From positions 2,604,001-2,668,000 of the forward strand of contig AP028876.1 in NCBI GenBank assembly GCA_036323355.1: 64,000 nt of DNA. The letters are read 5' to 3'. Each line of letters opens with the position of its first letter. The stretch's first letter is position 1. The translations under genes were made by a program, and so were the position numbers. Below the pieces are notes generated by a model, which saw only the letters and a list, made by a program, of their open reading frames with translations, was not told where the DNA came from and made no database searches. Origin of the DNA: Gottschalkiaceae bacterium SANA (GTDB lineage: Bacteria; Bacillota; Clostridia; Tissierellales; GPF-1). Below, piece by piece: positions 8,536 to 16,293 of this stretch.

Positions 8536-9140
8536 AACAAACCAAAACAATCTTCATGGAAGGCTTATGGGGAAACAATCCCATCGCGCGACAGATCCTC
8601 GGTATCTGTTCTGCTTTAGCCGTTACTAATCTAATGAAAAACTCCCTTGTCATGGGACTAGGCCTTATTTTCGTCACTGCTTTCTCCGAATTGACAGTTT
8701 CCTTGATTAGGCAATGGACACCCAAGCATATCCGTATGATGGTTCAGGTTTTAATTATCTCGGCCTATGTCATCCTTGTCGATATCTTCTTGAAAGCATA
8801 TTTTCCCGATATTTCGACAGCCTTGGGTCCCTATGTTGGATTGATTATCACCAATTGCATCATCATGGGCCGCTGCGAAGCTTTCGCCCAAGCCAATCCA
8901 CCTCATATCGCATTTATCGATGGAATTGCCATGGGAACAGGATACACCCTGGTTCTATTAACCATCGCCTTTGTTCGTGAGTTACTGGGATTTGGCACCC
9001 TCTTTGGCATTCAAGTGATGGGTGAATCCTGGGTCTCTTGGTCTATTATGATTATGCCGCCAGGTGCATTCTTTATGCTGGGTATACTCATCTGGATCTT
9101 GCATACCTTTAAAGAAAAAAATCAGGAGGTGGCAAAATGA
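8532..9140 (+). CDS. rnfE: RnfE/NqrD-type membrane subunit
   Basis: This 202-residue protein has six predicted helices and the NqrD/RnfE family segments GLIITNCIIMGRCEAFA and FVRELLGFGTLFG. Together with RnfA it forms the inverted-repeat membrane core that carries an Fe-S centre in Nqr/Rnf structures; the single NC-containing segment in each is consistent with that. Its start overlaps rnfG and its stop overlaps rnfA, both by ATGA. Confidence 0.92.
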   Translation: MKQTKTIFMEGLWGNNPIARQILGICSALAVTNLMKNSLVMGLGLIFVTAFSELTVSLIRQWTPKHIRMMVQVLIISAYVILVDIFLKAYFPDISTALGPYVGLIITNCIIMGRCEAFAQANPPHIAFIDGIAMGTGYTLVLLTIAFVRELLGFGTLFGIQVMGESWVSWSIMIMPPGAFFMLGILIWILHTFKEKNQEVAK

Positions 9141-9724
9141 TCGTTAATCCATTTGTCGTCTTCTTCGCAGCTATTTTCACCAACAATATGATCTTCTCCA
9201 ATTTCTTGGGGATGTGTTCCTTTATCGCTGTATCGAGTGATATTAAAACCTCCATTGGATTGGGACAAGCCGTCACCTTTGTTCTGGCGATTACGGCTCC
9301 AATCAACTATTTGCTCTATCACTACGTTCTGGTCCCCTTTGGACTCGAATATCTCCGATATATTGTCTTTATCGTAAGTATCGCCGCCTTTGTGCAATTG
9401 GTCGAGATGATTGTTGAGCGATCATTTCCTGCCCTCTATCAGTCCCTGGGGATCTTTCTCCCCCTGATCACAGTCAATTGTGCAATCCTGGGTGTATCCC
9501 TGTTTATGACCATACGAAACTACAACCTGATCACCTCAACCCTCTATGGACTGGGTTCTGGACTTGGCTGGATGCTGGCCATCGTTGCCCTGGCTGGCAT
9601 CAAAAAGCGTATGAAGATGAGCGCTGTACCAGAAGGCTTGCAGGGACCTGGCATCACCTTAATTATCACAGGCATTATGGCCCTCGCTTTTATCGGATTT
9701 TCCGGTATTGTGCAAATCTCATAA
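9137..9724 (+). CDS. rnfA: RnfA/NqrE-type membrane subunit
   Basis: This 195-residue six-helix protein is paralogous to RnfE. The family segments NNMIFSNFLGMC and LPLITVNCAILGVSLF contain the two Cys residues expected to help ligate the intramembrane Fe-S centre. The ATGA overlap with rnfE and the 12-bp gap to nqrF place it firmly in the same operon. Confidence 0.92.
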   Translation: MIVNPFVVFFAAIFTNNMIFSNFLGMCSFIAVSSDIKTSIGLGQAVTFVLAITAPINYLLYHYVLVPFGLEYLRYIVFIVSIAAFVQLVEMIVERSFPALYQSLGIFLPLITVNCAILGVSLFMTIRNYNLITSTLYGLGSGLGWMLAIVALAGIKKRMKMSAVPEGLQGPGITLIITGIMALAFIGFSGIVQIS

Positions 9725-9736
9725 GGAGGAGAATAA

Positions 9737-10837
9737 ATGGAAAAAATACTAACTACCCTATTGATCTTCTCCCTCTTTACTGGCTTTCTCGCCTTCCTTT
9801 TGACCTTAGCCAAGAAAACCATAGGCAATTATGGCATCATGAAGGTCACCATCAACGAGGAAACCGAAATCGAAATGGAAGGCGGAGACACCCTGCTATC
9901 TGGCTTGACAGAAGAAAAGATCTTCATTCCCTCTGCCTGTGGTGGAAAGGGCAGCTGTGGCTATTGCAAAGTCACCGTTGAATCGGGTGGAGGAGAAATC
10001 TTGCCTACAGAGTTCGGCTATGTCACACCGGAAGAACGAGAACTCGGTGTACGCCTCTCCTGCCAACTAAAAGTAAAAGAACCCATCGCTATTTCTATCC
10101 CGGAAGAACTCTTTAACGTGAAGGAGTTCCACCCAACAGTAACCGCGATTACAGACCTTACCCCCAATATTAAGCACTTGATCTTCACTTTTCCACAGGG
10201 GGAGGAGATTTCCTTTAAGGCCGGACAATATGTGCAACTTCGTGCGCCGAAATACCCGGGAAACCATGAAGAAGTATTTCGAGCGTATTCCATTGCATCA
10301 AGCCCGACCGAACACAACAAACTAGAATTGATTATCGGCCTGGTGCCCGACGGCATCTGTTCCACCTATGTACACAAGCATCTTTCCGTCGGTGATGAAG
10401 TTGCCATGACAGGACCATACGGCGATTTCTACTATCAGGAAAGCACACGGGAAATTTTAATGGTTGCGGCCGGCACCGGCATGGCGCCAATTCTCTCTAT
10501 TCTCCACCAGTTGAAGGCCATGAATAGTGAAAGACGAGCTATTTTTTACTTTGGCGCACGCCACGAAGAAGATCTCTTCTTTTTGGAACGCATGAAGGAA
10601 TTCGAATCTGATTTAATTAGCTTTGAGTTCATTCCATCGCTTTCCAAACCGCATCGTGAAACAGACTGGAAAGGACAACTAGGCCGAGTGACCACCTGTC
10701 TGCAACGAGACTTGATGGATCCCTGTGAAAGAGAGGCTTATCTCTGCGGAAGCCCAAGAATGATCGACTCCATTGTAGAAGTCCTCATCGAAAAGGGCAT
10801 TCCAGAAGAATTTATCTACTACGACAAGTTCTCTTAA
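9737..10837 (+). CDS. nqrF: NqrF-like NADH dehydrogenase subunit (2Fe-2S plus FAD)
   Basis: One N-terminal helix (about residues 5-27) is followed by a plant-type ferredoxin domain with Cys68, Cys74, Cys77 and Cys109. Then comes a ferredoxin-NAD reductase module with the FAD motif RAYSIAS (182-188), the NAD motif AAGTGMAP and the C-terminal YYDKF. This is the NqrF architecture, slightly short (366 against about 407 residues). It would accept electrons from NADH and feed the RnfA/E, RnfG and RnfD core. It takes the place that RnfB and RnfC hold in classical Rnf operons. Confidence 0.88.
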   Translation: MEKILTTLLIFSLFTGFLAFLLTLAKKTIGNYGIMKVTINEETEIEMEGGDTLLSGLTEEKIFIPSACGGKGSCGYCKVTVESGGGEILPTEFGYVTPEERELGVRLSCQLKVKEPIAISIPEELFNVKEFHPTVTAITDLTPNIKHLIFTFPQGEEISFKAGQYVQLRAPKYPGNHEEVFRAYSIASSPTEHNKLELIIGLVPDGICSTYVHKHLSVGDEVAMTGPYGDFYYQESTREILMVAAGTGMAPILSILHQLKAMNSERRAIFYFGARHEEDLFFLERMKEFESDLISFEFIPSLSKPHRETDWKGQLGRVTTCLQRDLMDPCEREAYLCGSPRMIDSIVEVLIEKGIPEEFIYYDKFS

Positions 10838-10877
10838 ATCGATCACTTAAAAACTTTATATGCTGCAAGTTCAAAAG

Positions 10878-10930
10878 AACGTATCGAATACAGAGATAGA
10901 TTGCTTGACTGTTTCGATACGTTTTCTATT
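10878..10930 (+). terminator. Terminator after the rnf/nqr operon
   Basis: An 11-bp perfect stem (AACGTATCGAA / TTCGATACGTT) with a 24-nt loop is followed by TTCTATTTCTTT, 40 bp after the nqrF stop. Confidence 0.75.
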
Positions 10931-11122
10931 TCTTTCACCGATTAACATTCATATCAATTGGCCTAACCGATAAGCCGGCACAAGTATCAAACAAAAACAA
11001 ACAAAAAGTGACCAATAAAACGAAAAAATCATCCCATCAACTATGGATCATATTTTCACATCATTATTTTCTGTATATAATAAACACATCACTTGGATTT
11101 TCATTTAGAAAGGAGTTCCCCC

Positions 11123-11956
11123 ATGGACAGACTTTCCATAGGCAAGATGGCCAAACTGAACGGCATTACCATTGACACACTGAGGCACTACGATAAAATT
11201 GGACTATTAAAACCTCTGATCAAGGATGAACAGACCGGCTACCGCTACTATTCTATTAAACAGAGTGCAGTACTGGACATGATCATCTACATGAAAGCAC
11301 TAGGCATGTCCCTTGAGGAGATCAAACAGCATTTTGATCAGAAGGATCTCTCCGTAATGCGGAGCGTGCTGAGTCGTCAGAAAGAAAGCATCGACGCTCA
11401 GATGATTAAAATGATGCGGATGAAAGAAGCCATCAAGGCAACCATCAGTAACTTCGACCGCTACCATGTGCCTCCTGACTACGGCAAGGTTGTCATTGAG
11501 CACACGCCAAAAAGAAAAATCTTTGTCTTCGATGGTGGAAAAAACATTTACGCGCATACCATGGAGGGATACGAATACATCCTGAGAGCATTGAAAAATC
11601 AGGTCATCGCCCAAGAGCTTCCGCAAGTTTATTTTTGCAATGTGGGCACCATTCTTAGAAAAGAGATGATCACCAAGGGCCAAATGTACGCCACAGAACT
11701 CTTTGTCTTCCTCGACGCCTACTATGACAAGGACGAGATGGTCGAATATATACCCGAGAACATCTATCTCTCCCTCTACTGCCCTTGCTTCGAAAAAGAA
11801 GTAGAATATGCTCAAATTCTTTTTGATTTTGCCAAAAGCCAGAATTACAAAATTGTAGGCGACTATATCTGCGAAGTTGTCGTTGAACTACCCATTTTCG
11901 AGGTGGAAGAACGCCATATGTTAATTAAATTGCAAATTCCTGTAAGATTGGGTTGA
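11123..11956 (+). CDS. MerR-family transcriptional regulator with effector-binding domain
   Basis: The N-terminal winged helix is typical of MerR (SIGKMAKLNGITIDTLRHYD, then GYRYYS). A coiled dimerisation helix spans about residues 75-120, and a C-terminal domain of about 150 residues has the outline of a GyrI-like small-molecule-binding domain. The ATG at 11123 has an AAAGGAG RBS; the longer frame from 11093 lacks one. No metal-binding Cys cluster is visible at the C-terminus. It lies immediately upstream of the aldehyde oxidoreductase promoter, but regulation of that gene is only an inference. Confidence 0.85.
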   Translation: MDRLSIGKMAKLNGITIDTLRHYDKIGLLKPLIKDEQTGYRYYSIKQSAVLDMIIYMKALGMSLEEIKQHFDQKDLSVMRSVLSRQKESIDAQMIKMMRMKEAIKATISNFDRYHVPPDYGKVVIEHTPKRKIFVFDGGKNIYAHTMEGYEYILRALKNQVIAQELPQVYFCNVGTILRKEMITKGQMYATELFVFLDAYYDKDEMVEYIPENIYLSLYCPCFEKEVEYAQILFDFAKSQNYKIVGDYICEVVVELPIFEVEERHMLIKLQIPVRLG

Positions 11957-11983
11957 CTCTCGCCTAACCCTAGACTTTATAAT
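11953..11983 (+). promoter_or_regulatory. Promoter of the aldehyde oxidoreductase leader
   Basis: TTGACT (11953-11958) and a perfect TATAAT (11978-11983) are separated by 19 bp. The -35 box overlaps the stop codon of the MerR gene. Transcription from here would include a leader of about 170 nt. Confidence 0.7.
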
Positions 11984-12035
11984 CGTATTATCAGATATGC
12001 ACCATGACCGAATCAGACAATTGAATCGTCTCCGA

Positions 12036-12146
12036 CTCCTCCCGGCCCCCGAGGTCGCTTGGAGCGACAGGGTCTGAAGAGCGATTTTCAGGCCTGCCAT
12101 TGGCAAAGGAGCTCATGAACATACACCCGTATGTTTGTGAGCTTTT
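12036..12146 (+). promoter_or_regulatory. Structured leader with intrinsic terminator, candidate Moco/Tuco-type riboswitch
   Basis: A closing stem (CTCCT 12036 / AGGAG 12107) and an inner GGCC pairing (12044 / 12091) enclose two hairpins, GTCGCT-TGG-AGCGAC (12054-12068) and CTGAA/TTCAG (12074-12091). The 3' strand of the closing stem runs directly into a long terminator hairpin (12111-12124 / 12129-12142) followed by TTTT, an arrangement typical of a transcriptional riboswitch. The downstream gene encodes a tungsten or molybdenum pterin enzyme, so a Moco/Tuco RNA is the first hypothesis. I could not match every conserved base of that class from memory. Confidence 0.5.
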
Positions 12147-12165
12147 ATGATTTTAAGGAGGTAAT

Positions 12166-14013
12166 ATGATGAAAGGTTACAACGGGAAAATGCTATGGAT
12201 CGATCTAAGCACCAAAGTCACTCGAGAAGAAATGATTCCTGAAGAATGGCGTTCGCTCTATATTGGCGGCGAGGGATTCGTCGCAAAGCTCATGTACGAT
12301 AGAGTGAAGCCGGGAATGGATCCTTTGAGCGAAGAAAATCTCTTGATTTTCGCCATGGGACCTGTCAACGGCACTCTGGCACCGTCGTCTGGAAGAACCT
12401 GCGTCGGATTCAAATCTCCACTCACTGGAACCATCGGCGTCTCCAATGTCGGGGGCATGCTGGCACCTGAATTAAAGAAAACAGGTTACGATATAATCAT
12501 TTTGACGGGTAAATCGGAAAAGCCCGTCTACGTCTTTGTCAAAGACAGCAAGGTTCAATTCCTGCCAGCAGAAACCATCTGGGGACTTGATGTAGAAAAA
12601 ACCGAAGAAGCCATTCGCAAGGAACTCGATGATCCCAAAGTGAGAATCGCAGAGATTGGTCCTGCAGGCGAGAATCTTGTCAAATTCTCCTCAATCATGA
12701 TCGATGCCCACCGAGCGGCAGGTCGAGGCGGAGCTGGAGCCGTCATGGGCAGCAAGAATGTCAAAGCCCTGGTAGTCCGAGGTTCTGGAAAACGCACGGA
12801 TATTTCAAATCCTGAAGCCTTCAAACTTTACACAAAGCAAGCACGCAAGGAACTCAAAGAAGAACCTTTTGTTGAATCCCTTTTATCCAAATTTGGCACA
12901 TCCGCCTTCACTGCATCCGTCAACGCAGTCGGCTGCCTGCCTACACGCAACTGGCAAACAACAACCTTTGAACACGCTGATAAGCTCAGCCATGAAGCCT
13001 ACCACAAAGTACTAAAGGTTCAGGCGACAGGCTGCCATGCCTGCCCCATCGCCTGCGGACGCAAGACCGAGATCCAACATGGCAAGTACAGCGGTACGAA
13101 AGGCTACGGTCCTGAATTCGAAGGCCTGGGCGCCTACGGATCCAAAACCGGAGTCTCAGACCTTAACGAGGTCGTTATGGCCAATTTCGAATGCAACAAG
13201 TACGGACTGGACAACATCTCCACCGGTCAGATTATCGCAACCGCTATGGAATGGTATGAAAAGGGGATCATCAACAAAGACACCACCGATGGCCTCGAGC
13301 TGAATTTCGGAAATGGCGAAGCCATGATCGAACTGACAAGAAAAATTGCTCTTCGAGAGGGATTTGGAAATCTTTTGGCAGAAGGCTCAGAAAGAGCGGC
13401 AAAAGTCATAGGAAATGGCGCTGAAGATTATGTCATGACCGTCAAGGGCATGGAACTGGCCTCTTGCGGCGTCCGTGCCAGCAAAGGAGAAGTTCTGTCC
13501 CATCTTGGTTCAGAGCGCGGTGCCGACCACTTGCGACCTTTTGCCTCCACCATTGATGCACTGGGATATCTGTCCGAAGAACTGGGCATTACCGAAAAGA
13601 AAGTCAACACCCAGGACTCTGACAAGCATTGGGTCAAACCCCTCAAGGAACTGAGCATGCTCACCAACCTGCTGGGCACCTGCCTCTTCACCACCATCAC
13701 CTTGGCGGTTAAGGGCGAAACGTGGACAGGCATTTACAACGCAGTCACTGGCAATTCTCTGACCCTTGCTGAGATGCTTCAATGTTCAGAACGCGTCAGC
13801 AATCTAGAGCGACTCTTCAACGTGCGTGAAGGTTTCACTAGAAAAGACGACACACTTCCAGTCAGACTCAGAACAGAGCCAGCTCCAGACGGCCTCGGCC
13901 AAGGAGAAGTTGTGGACGAGCGTGTCATTATCGATGAGTTCTACGACTCCATGGGATGGGATTCAAACGGCGTACCTACAGAAGCAAAACTAAAAGAACT
14001 CAACTTGATCTAG
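12166..14013 (+). CDS. aor: Aldehyde:ferredoxin oxidoreductase (tungsten pterin enzyme)
   Basis: This enzyme oxidises aldehydes to acids, or reduces acids, with ferredoxin as electron carrier in the cytoplasm. The 615-residue length matches AOR. The [4Fe-4S] ligands are Cys290, Cys293, Cys297 and Cys506, close to the Pyrococcus AOR pattern. The pterin-binding segments GRGGAGAVMGSKN and GPEFEGLGAYG are present, as is a SHLGSERGADHLRP stretch near the second pterin site. AAGGAGGT precedes two adjacent ATG codons (12166 and 12169); either may be used. It is transcribed alone and ends at a strong hairpin. GC content is higher than in the flanking genes. Confidence 0.95.
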   Translation: MMKGYNGKMLWIDLSTKVTREEMIPEEWRSLYIGGEGFVAKLMYDRVKPGMDPLSEENLLIFAMGPVNGTLAPSSGRTCVGFKSPLTGTIGVSNVGGMLAPELKKTGYDIIILTGKSEKPVYVFVKDSKVQFLPAETIWGLDVEKTEEAIRKELDDPKVRIAEIGPAGENLVKFSSIMIDAHRAAGRGGAGAVMGSKNVKALVVRGSGKRTDISNPEAFKLYTKQARKELKEEPFVESLLSKFGTSAFTASVNAVGCLPTRNWQTTTFEHADKLSHEAYHKVLKVQATGCHACPIACGRKTEIQHGKYSGTKGYGPEFEGLGAYGSKTGVSDLNEVVMANFECNKYGLDNISTGQIIATAMEWYEKGIINKDTTDGLELNFGNGEAMIELTRKIALREGFGNLLAEGSERAAKVIGNGAEDYVMTVKGMELASCGVRASKGEVLSHLGSERGADHLRPFASTIDALGYLSEELGITEKKVNTQDSDKHWVKPLKELSMLTNLLGTCLFTTITLAVKGETWTGIYNAVTGNSLTLAEMLQCSERVSNLERLFNVREGFTRKDDTLPVRLRTEPAPDGLGQGEVVDERVIIDEFYDSMGWDSNGVPTEAKLKELNLI

Positions 14014-14035
14014 TAAATCATCTTGCCAAGAGACA

Positions 14036-14072
14036 AAAAAAGCCCACCGGTTAATTTTCGGTGGGCTTTACT
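14036..14072. terminator. Bidirectional terminator between convergent genes
   Basis: The 11-bp stem AAAGCCCACCG / CGGTGGGCTTT serves the aldehyde oxidoreductase on the plus strand. On the minus strand, where it is followed by seven T residues, it ends the cobalamin-regulated operon. Confidence 0.85.
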
Positions 14073-14854
14073 CATCTGTATAATTCGGGTTTTCGCCTGT
14101 CAAAGTAATTGGTCTTTCCATTGGCTTTTCTCAATTTTTTTACCCAATCCAGGTCTACATCCACCAGAATCATATGGTCGTCTGGGCCTTCGTATTCCGC
14201 CAAAATTTCCCCGGTTGGATCCACTGCCATCATGCCTCCGGAATAATAGCGGTCTCCATCAGTTCCGCATAAATTGGTCGCTAAAACATACATCCCATTG
14301 TCATAGGCCCGGGCCGGCAAGATCTTTCTCCACATCTTTCCCCGGGGTCCGCAGACCGCTGGCGATGCGAAGGGAAGCAGCATGATGACCGCGCCCAGGT
14401 CTCGACACCGGGTAAAGATTTCCGGGAAATGACTTTCCAGGCAAATGGCTGTCCCGATTGCTCCCAGCCGACTCTGCAGACAGCGAATCCTCTGACCCGC
14501 TTCAAAATACTGAGCTTCCCGCTGACCCAAATGGGTTTTATCCACCCAGTCGATCTGATCTGCAATCTGAAAATAGCTATTGGTGATCTTCCCTTGGCAG
14601 GAAATAGAAGCTCCAATATACACTTCAAGATTCAAGCAAATGGCTTCCTTCTGGATATCTTTAATTACTTCATCATCGATAGCCATCGCCTTCGGTTGCC
14701 CCATCTTCGGCAGATAGCCAGTCAAAGCACCCTCGGGAAAGCAAATAAGCTCTGCCCCCATCTGTGCTGCCTCCTTCATCCATCGAAGAACTGCGGCCCT
14801 ATTTTTTTCTTGATTTCGAGAAATTGCCATTTGAACCAAAGCAATCTTTGTCAT
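14072..14854 (-). CDS. Carbon-nitrogen hydrolase (nitrilase superfamily)
   Basis: The three catalytic residues are in family context: Glu in FPEGALTGY (about residue 41), Lys in DKTHLG (about 107) and Cys in GTAICLESHFPE (about 140). At 260 residues it is a single-domain amidase or carbamoylase type; the amide substrate cannot be deduced. It begins 1 bp after the stop of the binding-protein gene, so it is the last gene of the cobalamin-riboswitch operon. That could mean a role in corrinoid amide chemistry, but this is an inference. Confidence 0.88.
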   Translation of the reverse strand: MTKIALVQMAISRNQEKNRAAVLRWMKEAAQMGAELICFPEGALTGYLPKMGQPKAMAIDDEVIKDIQKEAICLNLEVYIGASISCQGKITNSYFQIADQIDWVDKTHLGQREAQYFEAGQRIRCLQSRLGAIGTAICLESHFPEIFTRCRDLGAVIMLLPFASPAVCGPRGKMWRKILPARAYDNGMYVLATNLCGTDGDRYYSGGMMAVDPTGEILAEYEGPDDHMILVDVDLDWVKKLRKANGKTNYFDRRKPELYR

Positions 14855-16267
14855 CTATTCCTCCAAACGCATCATACTCTCCATGGCTTGCTTTTCAGTG
14901 ATAGGCTTGTTTCCGTAGAAATAGCCATCTTCTACTTCCATCATCCCGTTTCCGACCAAAATTTGAATAATTCTCGGTGTCTCAACCTGATCAAGATCTA
15001 AAATTTCTGGTGTTTCCTCTGCCATAGACAAATCCGACAGAAGATAAAGAGTCGTGGCAAATTCTTCTCGAGTCACAACACCATCCGGATCAAATACCTC
15101 ACCCTCAACATTTACATATCCTGCCAAAGACGCCGTTTCAATCATATCAAAGTTCGGATGATCGACTGACACATCCGTAAAAGCCCCATAGGTATGGTTT
15201 TTATGCTCTTTACGATAATAGCTGGAAGTAGGTGCAAAGATCGGTCGATGTTGGCTTCTCACAGCAAGCTCTGCAAAGCGTTCTCGCGTCAATGGAATTT
15301 CTCGATCGAATCCTACTAAGTCGTCAAAGATTTCGGGATAAAACATACGCGCCAATTCCTGAATTCCCTTTTCAAAACGGAAACTTGGGCTTGAAACCAA
15401 TTTCTCGTTAATTTCGAACACACGATGGTCTCGCAAGGCTTTAATGGTATCAAATCCCGGACGAATGGAAATGGAATGATAATTGCCTCCCGCATTCATG
15501 GCACCACGTTGCGAGACAAACACGTCTATCTCATCCGCTTTTTCCAGGATCTTCTCATCCCCATAAGAAGCAATGCTAGTCGTCTCACTGAGTGCAACTG
15601 CATCGGCAGCAACATTCACACCGCCGGCCATTTGAATCGCTTTTGCCGGTGTCGAATCCGGTGTAATCGTTCGATACTCTGTTTCCGTGGATTCGAAATA
15701 CACCCTTGTTTTTGGTTCTATGGAGGCAGTTGTTTTCTCAAAGGCGTCAATCACTTGATGAAAATCTGCCAATCTTTTTTCTGCAAAATCCTCTTGTCCA
15801 GTCAGCATGGCCAATTTCGTTATATATCCGTCGAATTCCTCAAACTCATTTGGATAAAGACAGACCACTGGCACATTGGCCAGAACGAGCGCCTGTACAA
15901 AATCAGGATAGCTCTTTTGAATAAAGGGGCGGATCAGTACCAAATCCGGTTCGGCAGCAATGACCTTTTCCGGGTCAGAACGATAACTGAATCGCGGTTT
16001 TAAAACGGCCTCGTATGGATAAGCATCACTGGTCCCCACTCCAATAATGCTGTCACCTGCCTGCAAGGCATAAATGTTTTCTGTATGTGCAGAATACAAG
16101 GAGATAATCCGTGTTGCTGGTTTATCCATTTGAATCAGATTTCCCAAATCATCTTCAAACTCAATGGCGTATGTGCTTGTTTCCTCTACTTCAACGCTTC
16201 CGCTTGGTGTGCATGCTGTCATAAACAAAATGGCAATCATCAACCCGATTATCAAACTTTTTTTCAT
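14855..16267 (-). CDS. Corrinoid/siderophore-type binding lipoprotein fused to SLH-like repeats
   Basis: A lipoprotein signal (MIAILFMTAC) leads into a BtuF/FhuD-like binding domain (about residues 30-310), with the ATRIISLYSAHTENIYAL start and the ADEIDVFVSQRG region. Residues about 320-470 contain S-layer-homology-like repeats (GAFTDVSVDHPNF, then VFDPDGVVTREEFATTLY). Such repeats normally attach proteins to secondary cell-wall polymers, so this receptor could be tethered both to membrane and wall. It is the fourth gene of the riboswitch operon, between the CbiK-like lipoprotein and the hydrolase. Confidence 0.82.
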   Translation of the reverse strand: MKKSLIIGLMIAILFMTACTPSGSVEVEETSTYAIEFEDDLGNLIQMDKPATRIISLYSAHTENIYALQAGDSIIGVGTSDAYPYEAVLKPRFSYRSDPEKVIAAEPDLVLIRPFIQKSYPDFVQALVLANVPVVCLYPNEFEEFDGYITKLAMLTGQEDFAEKRLADFHQVIDAFEKTTASIEPKTRVYFESTETEYRTITPDSTPAKAIQMAGGVNVAADAVALSETTSIASYGDEKILEKADEIDVFVSQRGAMNAGGNYHSISIRPGFDTIKALRDHRVFEINEKLVSSPSFRFEKGIQELARMFYPEIFDDLVGFDREIPLTRERFAELAVRSQHRPIFAPTSSYYRKEHKNHTYGAFTDVSVDHPNFDMIETASLAGYVNVEGEVFDPDGVVTREEFATTLYLLSDLSMAEETPEILDLDQVETPRIIQILVGNGMMEVEDGYFYGNKPITEKQAMESMMRLEE

Positions 16268-16293
16268 ACTCTAATCCCCTCGTGTACGATATT

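Noticed and set aside
9544-9828. Minus-strand frames opposite rnfA and nqrF
   Set aside because: They are shadows of strongly conserved plus-strand genes.
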